From: Haemonchus contortus
Taxonomy: Eukaryota; Nematoda; Chromadorea; Rhabditida; Trichostrongylidae
DNA: 64,000 nucleotides
Assembly (NCBI GenBank): GCA_000469685.2
Contig: LS997565.1
Coordinates: forward strand, 27,710,645-27,774,644
Reading direction: 5' to 3'
Position 1 is the first letter of the stretch, and every line of letters starts with the position of its first letter. Made by a program: the position numbers and the translations under genes. The notes under the pieces were generated by a model, which was given only the letters and a program-made list of their open reading frames with translations, ran no database searches and was not told the origin of the DNA. Positions 1-11,900 of this stretch are shown in pieces.

Positions 1-3000
1 CATCTTTATATATGCCAAATTCTATGACTTCGAGAAATGCTGGAAGGCGGCACACTCATAACGTGATCTCAACGAACTTTTCGGCGATGGAACAGTCAGC
101 CAAAGCCGATCAAGGAATGGAATCTACTTCTGCGGTCGCCCTATTCACCAACAGATGCTCCTATGGATTATCTCGTCAATCGCCCTTTGCAAAAATGTTT
201 AACGAACACAGCTTTCGATGAAGTGATGGTTTGATGGCCAACGTCCAGGCGTGATCGCCTCCAAGTGTCGAAACTTCTTCTCCTGTGAATCCGACCGCCT
301 AGCAAATGGGAAGCAGTGCTTGACGTAGATGTTGGATATGTTCTGGAGCAATTATTTATTATTTGAACATGCCTTCGCTAGATATTTCTATCGTTTCTTA
401 AAGTAAAATTTGCTGAAAAAAATCTGCAATAATTATGCATCAACCTAACATTTTGAGGGTTCCATCGCCGAATATGTGTAATATCAATACACAGCTTCCA
501 GTGCATAATTCTCTTAAATTTACAGTTCACGATAATCTCGAGATAACCAGCATGAATGAAAGGATCTATGATGCAGAATATGAGAAAGGTGGCGAAGAAA
601 GCATGAAAATCAGCAGACTCCAAAAAAAAAATTGAAAAGTTTGTTTAAAAGTATTTGTACGCGATTACGGCAGCAGAAGTGGGGGGCCGGTATCTTCCCC
701 CCGAACACGGCATCGCACTCGCCGCACCCTCCGCTTATCGCAGAATTGCGATGGAAGATTGGAGCGCGCAATATGTGAGTTAGGGACTCCCTTGATTATT
801 TGAAGTCGCTGGCCGCTCCTTTCAATTCCAATGCGGTCTTGGTCATCTATAATAGAAGTCTAGTCATTCCGAACAATCAAGTCCAATAAACATAATAACG
901 AAAAAGAAAGAGAAAGAACAATCAAAATCAGTCAAAAAAGAAAAACAGTCAAAGAAAAATATCGCGTCCTATCGATTGGCGGGAGGCGGGCCGAGTACGG
1001 TTTGCAGTTTGGAACTGCGAGACAACTGAAAAAAATATGCCGCAGGCCGCATACGAACGAGAAGTTCCGCTACCCCAGAAGTGGCATGAAAGGGTTACAA
1101 GATAAACTGTTATTACTAAGCTAGACGGCGTAGAGCTGCCCGCAATGCTGCTCTTTTTTTAGAATTTAAGACACGATCATTCCTAGGTGTTGTATACAGT
1201 GTTCACAATCATGCCACTATAATGCTACCTATCTATCTATCTGACAACCAAGTATCCACTGCTTTCGATCTGACAGCGCCACACAGCGTCACATGTGGCA
1301 AACTGCAGTTTCATCCTAGAAGGATATATCTCGGAAGCCATTCATTGGGCGTTTGTCTTCATTATAAGTGAATGTTCCTCTTTCATGCAAACTGTTGCTT
1401 ATTGTACAAATATGGTTGTTCCTCATAGATTTACTATTTCTTTTACGATGAATAGTCAGACAAGTGTAACGGCTGGGCAGTGTAGTTCTAGTTACAAGTA
1501 TAGAGGTAGTTTTGTAGAACAAGATCACTATTTAAGTGGTATAGCAGACAACTAGCTTTTGTTTTTTTTAAAGACGCTAATATTTGGGAGGAAAGGGAAG
1601 GTTCGATTGTTAAAAAAAACTGTTTCTGAAAGAATCGGTACAACCTGAGGGATACGATGATCTATTTTTTTATTTTGGAGCGGTTAATAGTCCACCAAAT
1701 TCTATTGCAACGACTGCTGTAGTTGAGACCTACACTCAGAAACTTCTATGAAAAGTGACCTCAAGAAGTCATTGTTGTGTAAACAGTGTGGAGCGCGATT
1801 TCGCTATAAAAAAATTTTTCTTACCCAACAGTGGAGGGGGTATTGTGAAAAGAGTGATCCAACTTGATAGCATACACACCGCTCAAAAGAGAGAAGGCCT
1901 ATCCCTACTCTTCACGACCATGTCCTGACTCCTCTTGTGAAGTGAATTTTAAAGAAACTCATCTGTTTCACACAGGTTCACACTAACCCATGATCTTTAG
2001 CTTTGCCTATCAACCCGCTCCGTCAAGGAGGAACATTAACTTAATAAAGGTGATGGCGAAACCAACATTCAATCTTCGATCATAAGTCCACAGAGCTTTG
2101 AAAAAAAAGGCGTCCCACATTTCTTCTTGTCGTTTTTCATATTCGATGCTCGTCATGTTCCGAACTTTTTATTGAGTACCCCCACGATGTCGTCGAATAC
2201 CTATTTGTGCTTAGACGGGATGGTGTAGATTGTGGTGTTTAATAAAATTTTACCTAAATAACAATGTAAGGAAAGGTATTGGAAAATGAAGTCGAAAAAT
2301 CGTCGCTATATTTGCGAAGCAGCTGACCACAGTACTCTTTCACTTCCTTGTTCACGATTAGGTACGAATGTAGACCAGATATTCACAAACAGCGCAATTC
2401 CTTCCAGATGATTGCAGGAAATTCCCTTTGTGGGCGTAGGCGGCCTCATTCTTTAGGTATCCCAAGTGGCACAACGTTCTCGTTGCTATTACGCCGTTGA
2501 TGACGCTGCCATGGTGACCGTTCCACCACGATTCCTAGCTCCGTGCCGTTTCGAATTTCGCCTAGAACGTTTACGATAGACATTGTGGAAAATTTTTCGA
2601 AAAACGAGCTCTGGCTTAACTTTGAATCATACTTCTTGTTTTTGTTTTTTTATTAGTAAAAATCCGACCAATAGCTAGAAAGCACAAGCGGTTCTCGTGA
2701 GGATTCTGAAATCATGAGAAAAGCTCAATGCTTTTTTCTGCTATATATCGCTTTCAAAAGTTGTTATCATATTCATGTATCTCAAATTACAATAATATAT
2801 TTTCTCACTACACGTCATCATTATATTATATTGTATATTAGATTATATTATATATTTTATTATTGTTAATATGTACCGCTTATTATACATACATATACTT
2901 TATTCCTTTTTTGTTCCTTAGTCTACATTCATATGTGTTCCTTAGTCTACATTCATATGTATTTACCTAAATGTAGATGTAATCAAATAGGTGAATGAAG

Positions 3001-3880
3001 AAGAAGATATATATTGATGTAAAGGAATCATTGATTTAATCCTCCTTTGTAATTGAATGTTTTTATTGATTGTGAATGAAGTTATGTAGACAAGGATTCA
3101 TAACGCTTTTGGCCACGACCTACCATGAAACCTTCCATATCACTCTCCTCTGGCATGAGATAAACCTTATAAATTTTCGGCTTCTATCAGTCATGCTTTT
3201 CTTTTTGTATTTCTCGGTTTCTGTGCCATGCTGATATAACAGTGGTAACCAAGTAGTACTATAAAGAAAGCGCTCGCCTTTACCTGGCCGTCTATCACGA
3301 ATTCCTCATAAAGTCAAGAAAAGCTTGGAGAAGTGTGATCAAGTCTGAATTGGGTGGAGCAGAAGACAACATGGACAAAGCATATTTGAGCTCACAAGGC
3401 TCTGTTCACGGGACACTCACTGGATTGAATGGTGTACAGGGCGGAATTCCATTATGTGTCTAAACACCAGAAAGAATGAGCAATGGGGAAAAACGGGTCA
3501 GCGAATGACATGACGTGGGCACATTCGGGGTGAGCTTTGCTCTTGTGTGTGGGCAAAATTTTTATAACACAAATTTACAACTAGGTTCTCCACCGAACCT
3601 CGAGAAATAGTCAACATAATTAAGGTTTAAGATATACTAGGCATACTTTAACAACGTGAGCCTCCGCCTGCGATTAAAACGCGTGCCCTTGAATGGGTGG
3701 CATTTAAAAAAATCTGTAACTTTTTTCGAAACGTATCACAAAAAAAGTTATAAGGGGCTGAGATGGCTAAGGCCAACAATTTATGCCGTTTTGTTGTCAC
3801 GCATAGGTTTGATTTTGCTTCGTCTGTCTGCACTTTATGCATCGATTGAAAATTCATTCAACGGTATGTCGGCTCCAGGT
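1..3880. other. Left flank with no recognised gene
   Basis: No reading frame in this stretch looks like a gene; the longest open frames are under 90 codons and lack convincing splice sites or motifs. There is an AT-rich block around 2800-2900 and an ATCT microsatellite near 1230. The segment at about 770-900, with AATAAA near 886 and a following A-rich stretch, could be the end of an LTR or of a transcript, but I found no matching second copy. Otherwise I see nothing to annotate. Confidence 0.5.
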
Positions 3881-3884
3881 ACTA

Positions 3885-4125
3885 AGGGGGTGGGTGAGTT
3901 ACGCTCCACCAAACACGCACGGTCCATGGTTCTGATTCCGTACCTATACCTCTAAGGCTACACAAGCCTTCCATCTCTCAAGGCTCGATAATTTGGTACC
4001 AGATTTGTCAGGGAAGTGAAAGCACTAACTTCTAAATCAGCTGGCTGGCCACCGTGAATCATTGTATAGGCCAAGTACGCATTCATACCGCCACCACGCT
4101 TCTAAATTGAATTCGAATGCTGGAT
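3885..4125 (+). repeat. tRNA-like SINE copy, diverged
   Basis: This copy shares a body with the copies at 12386-12637 (+) and 26200-26470 (-). The common order is a B-box-like word, then CTCGATAATTTGGTACCAGA, then a GTCTGGGAGGATAAAAGCAC-like block, GGCTGGCCACC, TTGTATAGGCC, and a CGCATTCATACC block. Here the B box is degenerate (GGTTCTGATTCC). It is read as a tRNA-derived SINE because the best-preserved copy carries a perfect B box. No poly-A tail was recognised. Confidence 0.55.
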
Positions 4126-5178
4126 GAGTCTCAGAGAGAGGTAGACGAATGATTAAAGCTTTGTCTCTTGTACTTTATGCTGGTTCCGCCATTCCAAGCA
4201 AAATGCTTCATTGCATGCTCTAGGCGACTTCATACCATTCCACTGATGAGAACCACATCATGGTAGAAGCTACCGGTTTATATGTGACGGGTTAGGCATT
4301 TACTCTAGAGAGCGACCCCGATCTGTTTTGAGGGTCCAGATCTTCGGAAGCAGATTCTTATTCTGGTGAAAATGAAAACGAGAATCAGAACTGAACAATC
4401 AAAACATCTTTAGATTCACATGAGCAGGGCTATCTATCGGCCCCCTCCAAAACCTATCAGAACCCTTCAAATAGTGGATGACAAATCGACAGTGCGACTT
4501 GATTATGCGTCGCAAAGCATCGCTCAAACATAGATTTTTGGCAATTTTGTCTCTATTGACATCCACTGTCTCCGGTTGAATCATATACAGTTTCTACCTT
4601 ATAGGCATTATTTTTTGATGATGGTGATAAAGGTTGAGAAAATCCTGGATGAAAGTTAAAATAAGTCGCTGAAGTATAACATGCGGACCCAGAACAACAT
4701 GCTCCATCATGAACCCTCTATTTCCATTGGAAATTATATTCATAGTGTTTTACCGACATACAGCGAAGAGCAGCAAATGATGATTGTGATGCGATTTTAT
4801 TGACCAGTTTCCCTTGAATTTGTTGATTCTTGCGTGTCGTATATTTCGTGAAAGCCGAGTTGTCATCAAGAGGCGCATCAAGTTGCAAAAGCATACGTTT
4901 GTATGTGTGTGTTAGGAACGGCACAAATTGAAGTTTATGCGAGATCGCTATTGAGGTTGGCAATCTGAAAAAGATCACGTCGGTTCGCATGTAGGCTTTG
5001 CTTTTAGAATCCTATTTGTATGCATCATCATTCATAAACCTTGCTTTGCTGTAATTTGCTATTCTTTTAATTATCTGTAGCCGGCTACTCAACTGTTCTC
5101 TCTCACTTGAAGACGCACTTTACATTGAACTGGTCTGTGGATTTTTCTTCTGGACAAATCTTTGGTCCCCAAAGATAG

Positions 5179-5389
5179 CCCAAGGGACAAGGGACGCTGT
5201 CGACACGGTCAAGATGGGGCGCAGTAAGGCCTCCAAAACCAGCTCAGCCGACGTACACACCCAAGGTGGACAAGATCTCAAGCGTTGTGAAAGTTGGAGA
5301 GCTTGAACTTTTGAGCCGGGACACACACACAGGCAGCTTTGTGCAGAAAGTTGTATGCAATGGCACGCATATACGACCGTCTCGTCCAG
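5179..5389 (+). CDS. Exon of an unrecognised gene (penultimate)
   Basis: The frame is open from just after an in-frame TAG at 5176-5178 to a donor CCAG|GTACCC at 5389/5390. It encodes a Pro/Lys-rich stretch (RPPKPAQPTYTPKV) followed by a mixed hydrophilic segment with GELELLSRD. It ends one base into a codon, which matches the next exon at 5473 and gives Gly. The upstream boundary is a guess: no strong TTTTCAG acceptor is visible, so the true exon may start later. I do not recognise the protein family, and a competing frame on the same strand is also open for about 45 codons. Confidence 0.4.
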
Positions 5390-5472
5390 GTACCCCTTTC
5401 ATGCACCGTTATTCGCCATCTTCCCGTCCATCTCCTGATTTTACTTCTTTTTTGAAACCTTACGTTTTTCAG

Positions 5473-5549
5473 GAGATGCAATTTTTACGTTTTCTTCGCC
5501 ACTTTCGGTTTTTCTGAAAAATCACCTCTATAAGTTAGACACGTCTTAA
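5473..5549 (+). CDS. Terminal exon of the same unrecognised gene
   Basis: A classic nematode acceptor (ACGTTTTTCAG) precedes 5473. Joined in phase to the exon ending at 5389, it reads GDAIFTFSSP and then about 15 more residues before TAA at 5547-5549. An AATAAA signal follows at about 5591, roughly 40 bases after the stop, which is normal nematode spacing. The combination of intron of about 83 bases, phase match, stop and nearby poly(A) signal is the main support. Function unknown. Confidence 0.45.
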
Positions 5550-5589
5550 TGTAGATGTAGTGTAAACTATAGTGTAGTGTAAACAGATA

Positions 5590-5596
5590 AATAAAG
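5590..5596 (+). terminator. Poly(A) signal AATAAA
   Basis: AATAAA in the context GATAAATAAAGTG, about 40 bases after the TAA of the preceding exon. It supports a + strand transcript ending near 5610. Confidence 0.45.
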
Positions 5597-5699
5597 TGTG
5601 CCCTTATGAATGTCGAGCCGGTTGGTAATGAGGTTACGTGGTGCGACCTCAATTGGCGGATAGTGGGTTGAATTACAGGCCAGAAATCACACACACTTG

Positions 5700-6060
5700 T
5701 CCTGAGAAGCAAGCTGACTCGGGGAAATGAATTTCCTGTTTTTGCTGTGTTGTTTCACTTTCTGTCTCCTTGCAGCTGTACCCATCCATGCATATGTACC
5801 GTCGTGCGCAGAGCTGTCTATATCCTGCACCACCAAATGCTCGCATTCGAGAGGCTGGGAAATAATCCCAGAGAGGAATCCGGTCGCCCCCAATAGACGA
5901 GTCCCTTGTCCACTTTGAGCCAGCTGGCTAGCTTCCGGAAGTAAAGCAGCCCCTAAGTCAGAGCCTAGCAAGCTATAGTTCTTGTATGCATTCATTTCTA
6001 AAACCGTAACATAAAGGGGCCTCATTCTCCTGAGCCTAACCACCAGTGTGCGCAAGTGTT
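5700..6060 (+). mobile_element. RTE-type LINE 5' fragment
   Basis: This resembles the start of the larger RTE remnant at 38.08-38.4 kb. Shared landmarks in the same order include a TTTCTGT..CTTGCA block, GAGTGGCTGGGAA versus GAGAGGCTGGGAAATAAT, an AGCCT.GCAAGCTA block, and CTAAAAC followed by GGCCTCATTCT and GAGCC. It stops where CR1-like sequence begins. No long coding frame survives, so it is a solitary 5' piece rather than a working element. Confidence 0.45.
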
Positions 6061-6074
6061 CGTGATCGTTCGGG

Positions 6075-7600
6075 AGAGACTGCTGAAATCCCAGTCATAA
6101 CTGCAATGGATCTGGGATTTCATATTAATGAAAAGCTAAACTTCTCCCAACGCCGAAAAAACTTTTTTACAGCCGAAAGAAAATTTTGTAATCGGAATGA
6201 TAAGATCGACGGCCGCTCCCTACAGATCTCTGTTTTGCAGACGACGACGTGCTTGCAACACCGAATATCGAATGCGAACGGATGTTGTCGGTTCCCAAGA
6301 CGCTCGTGGAAAAACCTGGCTCAAAAACCTGGAAAGAGGTCGAATGCACTGGCTATATGTATCTTAGTCGGGAGCCAATTTGATGTACTGCCCAGCTCTG
6401 GAGCTAGACAGCAGGAAACAAGCAGCTTATAGGAGCACGTGTAACAGCTGGTAGCTGCCTATGGCTCGCGCGACTCCTTGATGGCGTATGAGCTCGAGAG
6501 TCTTCGAGCAAAATGCAAAATGTAGGCTCTCTGCTTTCCTAGCACTATCGGCAAGATTTCAAGCAGCAGACTACATACAGTACTTATCGATGGAATCCGT
6601 AACGGGATCTCACTTGAAATTAGCGGAGAAAGTAAAGTGTTCCCATGATTTCAAGGCTTCATGCTGTTTATCATATATACCTATGGCCTTCCATATGTTG
6701 TTCAAGAGCAAGAAGTCAACTGTAAGCTTTTTCCTGGTGATGTTAAGATACATAAGGCTGTAACAGGGGAGGAGGATACCGTAAAATTGCAAGTGGCCAT
6801 CGAAGCAATGCTAATTGGTCTAAAATGTGGGCCCTTCTTTTAGTCCCTGAAAAAACATCGGTAATCCATTTCGGTAACTTGAAGGACAGTAGAACCTACT
6901 ACGTAAGTGAGTGTGATTTTAAGAAAGTTGATGAGGTTGGAGATTTAGGTTTCATCATTGATAGCAAATATCATTCGAATCGCACTGCAGGATTATAGCC
7001 AATAAAGCCCAATCTAGACTGTTTCAGCTTCTTAGATGTTTGTACACTAGAGATCCTGGTATCTCCCTATTAGAGCCTTCAAGACATATATCCACCCCTA
7101 CAATGGAGTACGGCTCGATCATCTTCTTCCCCCATTCTGAAAATTTGACTTCAGTTCTTGGAGCGGTTCAAAACAGTTCCACCCGGAGAGTTTTGACTCG
7201 TGCATTGGGGTTCAACTACAACAGCATACCAAAGGGGTGTGTTAGGAATCAGTCGTTAGGTCTTGAGTCTCTCCTCTGTAGAAGGAAGAAGTCTGATTTG
7301 GTGACAGCTCACAAAATCATCACAGGCAAGTTTTGCTTGAGTAGTAAGAGCTCGTTCATTCCCTTTCCGTCTCACACCAGAGGAGGTGGATTTAAACTTT
7401 TCCTTCCTCAAATTAATACTGCAGTTCGGAGGATTTTTCTCCGGCAAGGGCTTCTTTGGAATGCAATAAGTTTATTAAAAAGTTTGCCGTGCCAAAAAGC
7501 GTCGTAGAATTGAAAAATAATATCAATAAGTTCTACTCTCAGTGGGTTGTTTTTAAACAGCATGCTCTACATTACTTTGGAGGTTGATCACACTTTAGTC
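6075..7600 (+). mobile_element. CR1-like LINE, reverse-transcriptase remnant
   Basis: Two pieces of a CR1-like non-LTR retrotransposon. The first, at about 6100-6140, reads DLGFHINEKLNFS, a segment found C-terminal of the polymerase core. The second runs from about 6650 to 7590 and contains a degraded finger and palm segment (YGLPYVVQ, VNCKLF, then DVK), followed by VTGEEDTVKLQVAIEA, VIHFG, and a C-terminal block with RVLTRALGFNYNSIP and LGLESLLCRRKKSDLV. The palm motif that should be FADD reads FPGD, so a catalytic Asp is lost. Frames shift at least twice. The repeated DLGF segment shows two copies or a rearranged one. It is inactive. Confidence 0.75.
7040..7507 (+). pseudogene. CR1-like LINE ORF2 C-terminal fragment
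   Basis: This is the longest open piece of the element, about 155 codons. It carries the post-polymerase region shared by CR1/jockey-type LINEs: a segment on resident arrays of residues (LEPSRHISTPTMEYGS), then the FTRRL-like block (TRRVLTRALGF), then the LGLESL.CRRKKSDL.TAHKII.G block. It ends with a stop at 7505-7507; the reading continues in another frame (ELKNNINKFYSQW) to about 7585. It starts mid-domain and lacks all catalytic motifs, so it is a fossil. Confidence 0.7.
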
Positions 7601-7605
7601 ACTTT

Positions 7606-8845
7606 AGTCCTTTTAGTTCTCTTATTTCCACTTTACATTGTACTAGTCACTTTTGTTTGTTCTTTTTGTTGACTGTTCGTTATGTTCGTTATTAGATCTC
7701 TACCATCACTCATGGTTTTTATCAGACTGGTTTCATGGCTTTCATCAGGCTAGTTTCGTATTATATTTTTTTTAATTTATGTACGCAAGGTACATGTTCT
7801 AATGAATGAATAGAAATTCTCCTCTCTCGCATTATTATCGCTCAGTCGCAGGACCCACTGTTCTCGTGAGTTGTCGCTACCTCTATTTCCTCCTTCAAAC
7901 CCCATTGCTCATTGCGATAGTGCGACCCACGCAGTTCACACCATCGCAGAACCCATACCTGCTCTCTCAGCTCCAGTTGGACAAACAGTTTGAAATAAGA
8001 GAGGGAGAGTGACTAGGAGTGTTGACCCCATTTTTAACTCAGAGAAACCACGTGTTCGCGAGGCGAAGCCCTGACGCCTGTACCGACATCATTTTTGGGG
8101 GAAGCCTAAAAAGAAGTTGGAAGTCACAAAAAGGTGCTGTAATAAAGCGATAGTGGTTGATGTTAGCAATTTCATTGTGGATTTGGCTACCTGATGGCTC
8201 TCAAGTGAACCTCAAATGGAAGAAACTCTGGAACTCGAACTGCCATGAATGATATAGATCGACATGATATCGTGACCAGTCTTCAAAGCTGCCATATCCA
8301 TTCCGTTTCCAATAAGAAGCACTTCAGCCATTCTTTTAGGTCTATTCTTGAATGAGTTCGGCGACGATGACCTTGAAGGAGTGTTGATCCCTCCGGAAAG
8401 CTCTTCGGAGCTCCTATGAATTTCTCCCAGCTCTTGTCTTTCATAGCTTGATGCTGGTGCGTGGGCGGATGGAGCCTGTGCGTAACGTAGCTCGACCCGC
8501 AGGCGCTCGGAAATTGGCAAGGTGTAGTGTAGAGCAGTGTGTTTGACCTGTGCGGAGTGGAGGGATTTCAGAACGAGTTAATGATCTGCACACCAAAGAA
8601 AAAGAGCCTGCATAGGGCTGCTCTGACTACTATTGTAGTTGGGTCCTGTTGATACTAACTATGATTTTTTGTCACATTTTTTAACAGCTTATGAGCTTTG
8701 CACAATTACACACTCGCTCGATAAGGTAAGTTGGTCGAAACTATATTTATAATTCTTGCAAAAAATCGGTGCTATTGTTTTTTCTGTCCTACCTCATCAT
8801 TCATTTCGTCAGCTCTAAACGTCATCTTATTCTGTTTTCTGTCAG
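7606..8845. other. Spacer upstream of gene A
   Basis: Holds the AT-rich 3' tail of the CR1-like element (ending near 7810 in AATGAATGAATAG) and then unassigned sequence. A 38-base exon-like unit lies at 8688-8725, flanked by TTTTTTAACAG and GTAAGTTGG. Its frames do not join the next exon in an open frame, so at most it is a 5' untranslated exon of gene A. Confidence 0.35.
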
Positions 8846-8846
8846 C
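8840..8846 (+). promoter_or_regulatory. Acceptor site upstream of gene A start, probably spliced-leader
   Basis: TTTTCTGTCAG immediately precedes 8846, followed by 56 bases without an ATG and then ATGGGC at 8902. No upstream exon joins this one in frame, so the site most likely receives a trans-spliced leader or a noncoding 5' exon. The sequence shows the acceptor; the spliced-leader role is inferred from nematode biology. Confidence 0.45.
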
Positions 8847-8901
8847 AGTGAACGATTGTCAGAAGGAATCAGGGTCCCACTTTGAATCTTTCCAGGTTTC
8901 C

Positions 8902-8972
8902 ATGGGCACCTCAGCGAGCGCCCATCGAACTGCGGTGAAAAGCATATCCATCGATCAGAATGGATGGAACAG
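8902..8972 (+). CDS. Gene A exon 1 (start, myristoylation motif)
   Basis: ATGGGCACC opens MGTSASAHRTAVKSISIDQ; the donor is AACAG|GTAAGG. It ends with AG, which joins G of exon 2 to give Arg. The frame is also open upstream to the acceptor at 8845, so a longer N-terminus cannot be excluded. Confidence 0.6.
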
Positions 8973-11900
8973 GTAAGGCGGTGACAGCTGGCTCTGTGCT
9001 TCTGACTAGGCTAGCATTTCTTGTAAAACACCATTTGATATCAGTTAGGTGAGGATAACTGTCGAAAAGCTTTGCTCAATTGTTAGTAACAAAATAATTA
9101 ACTCTACATAAAGGAATCTGCTTTGAAAATAAAGTGAGTTCTTCATATGCATTCTCATTTTAAGATCGTGCTCTTCCGAAAGAGGTTCCAGTGCAACATC
9201 ACGACGAAGCTTACCAGTACTCTCAAACTGGATCAATCATGTGGGTTGCTACTTGGTTTACGGTTTGTCTATTAATTAGCAACTGCGGAAAGACGAGGTA
9301 TAAAGTGGAATCTTACGAATAGCTAAACATGTCGTGAGGCTTGTTTTGTGAGAGGTTATTCATTCCCTGAAATGCCCTCTCGTAACGTATGGGTTCATTT
9401 TAAGGTTGTCGATCTAGACTGCTCCAAGTTAAATGGTTGAGCATCAGCACCGTCATGCTCGCAGTGATACCAAAACTTTTCCTCGTCATGTCCGTACTCA
9501 GCGCGTGCGCTTCTGCATCTTTTCGTAGACAACTACTGGGAGCGCTGCACGCTCCCAGTAATTGTCTACGAAAAGATGATTTCAGTTGGATACTTGTATC
9601 TTTGTGGATTTTCGACTCCAACGGCTGCATTCGCGCAACTTCGTAACACTGTATCATTTTATTTAACAGCTTCCACTTGCGGAAAGGCAGATAATACTAA
9701 GGGTATCGATCGGAACTGCGAAACTGAATGCAGTTCAATTGCTGCCATTTAGCCTTCACTAACATATTTTCGTTGTTCTTGAACAAAGGATTGAGTCTAT
9801 CATTTCTTGTAGTGCTCTTTTTCACCTCCCTGTACTTCGAATCCATTGTAAACAATTCCTTTTGAGAAAAAACGTATACCGAATCTTGCTTAACTTTCGA
9901 GCATATTGGCGAGATCGTTGGTGCTTACTATCAGTGACAAGGACTGATAGTAACTGCTGTCAAAGGTGCAGTTCACGATGAAAAGGATTATGAGATATCC
10001 ATATGGGATAAGTTTGTGGCCCTCTCGTATACCACATGTGGCACTGTCAGGGCGGGAAACGGCCTAGATAAGGCGTTATAGAGGCGCAAAGATTGTTCCA
10101 TGTATATCCTCGGACGAGTTTCACCGGCGCTGTAGAGGCTGCACCTATCACGCGGGAACCCATGTAGGAAGTTCGAAGACCTTGTCGTGACCAACAGCTA
10201 CAGTGAAAGGCAGATCGGTACAATTTTATTTGTAGTCAGCTCTTAGAGCAAATGCAACAACTGGAAGCTCGCCCTTCCATGTATTTCCGTCATAGCAATC
10301 TCGTCCAACCTCTATTTTCCCTACTTTTGAGGAACCTTATTTTTTTTTGACTTCTGCAAACTTTCTCGCTTTCTTCACTACATATGAACTATTCTCAACC
10401 TGTACTCCCGCTTTTCGACTAAAAGAGGAGTACCTCGGAATTGTACTGTGCCTTCAAATTACATTTTTTTTGTGTGGCAACGAAGAATAGCTAGTACAGT
10501 GTGTAATATAGGACATAAGAGGGTGAAGATAACGGATTACAGAAAGTGATACAAGGTGATCGCAGCGGTGATGAGTCATCCAGGATGTTTGCACTCTTAA
10601 TCTCTAGATGTTAGAGAGCAGTCTCAATCGTAGTAATAAATTAAATTGGCACCTTGAGATTATAGAAGTCAAATTATCTGGGTTCATTGTATGATTACTA
10701 TCATATTAATATATGAAAGCGCACCTTCTGCCTTTTACGAAATATGGTATTACCTAGAGGAGTACAAAGAGAAGTCCGGTGCACCTGAGATGTGTGACGT
10801 TAGGACAAGAAAAATCACATTCTAGTTGGACGAAAACCCTTCCATTAGGGCGGGACGTGCACCTAATTGAGATGATCGAGAGTGGAACTTTTACTTTGAT
10901 TTCAGCGCAGCCTAGACACCCGAAAAAATACATAGATAAAGCATAGGAACATATCGAAGTGAATTAAGCGAGGCCTGCTGCGTGTGCCTTGGCGCCACAC
11001 ATACACGATGTATAAGATGATGGCTCGAAGGTAACCTCGGCAATTGTCAGCTTGCCAAAACCTATAACCCATGCACGCGCCCTCATATACCTTTTGCGGA
11101 AAATCCTCTGAAGCGTACTACAAATATTACATGAAACATCATGCATATCGATCAGGAATCAAAAATTCCATATTATTCAGAAAAACCTTTCAGGCTTATT
11201 GATCAAGCACACATTGACCCAAGGTCGTGAATATCATATCCACATTCGCTTAATTTGAATGACGAACGCGTGTGGCCACCATAACCGTATCGAACATACG
11301 TTACGAGTGATAGCTTACGTACAAAACCCTGCGATCCTGCATACGCTTGAGAGTTCGAGCCTGTAATAGTTTAATGCATCAGAACATTCAAATTTACTGT
11401 GTTAGGTTCATCAGGCTAATGGCGTGCAATCGCTTACGAAGATTATTACAGAGGTCATCACGATGTGACGGTGGTTTGACGAAAGCGGAACGTCTTCAAC
11501 TAGTTGATCGAGCTATGAGAGCCGAAGCCACTGCTCTGGAGTGTGAGGGTAAGGTGAAGGGACTAGAAAGAGAGGTGGGCGTTCACGTAGACATCTTTGT
11601 TTTCATGGAAAAAGTTAAGTTGTTCTTAAGCGGACTCATCGAATTTCAAAGTTTATCAAGTCACTAGGATGTAGTGCAAGTGAGAGTCAATACCTCAAAC
11701 CGTACTTGACTGAGGACTATAGACTGCATGTTCAAGGCCATTTTGGAATCTAAACGGGTTGATATTGACGTCATCTCATGAGTATCGAAGAACCTTTCTA
11801 GATCCGCACACTCGAGCTTCGCAACCACGATCTATCCACCGAAGTCTGCTGGCTTCGTCAACAGTGCACCACCGCCTGCCCAGATGTGAGCTTTTTGTAT

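Noticed and set aside
3656..3955. 99-codon + strand open frame
   Set aside because: No domain or splice support, and its end runs into a SINE copy.
8688..8725. 38-base exon with good splice sites before gene A
   Set aside because: In every frame it either contains a stop or forces a stop in the next exon, so it cannot be coding; at most a 5' untranslated exon.
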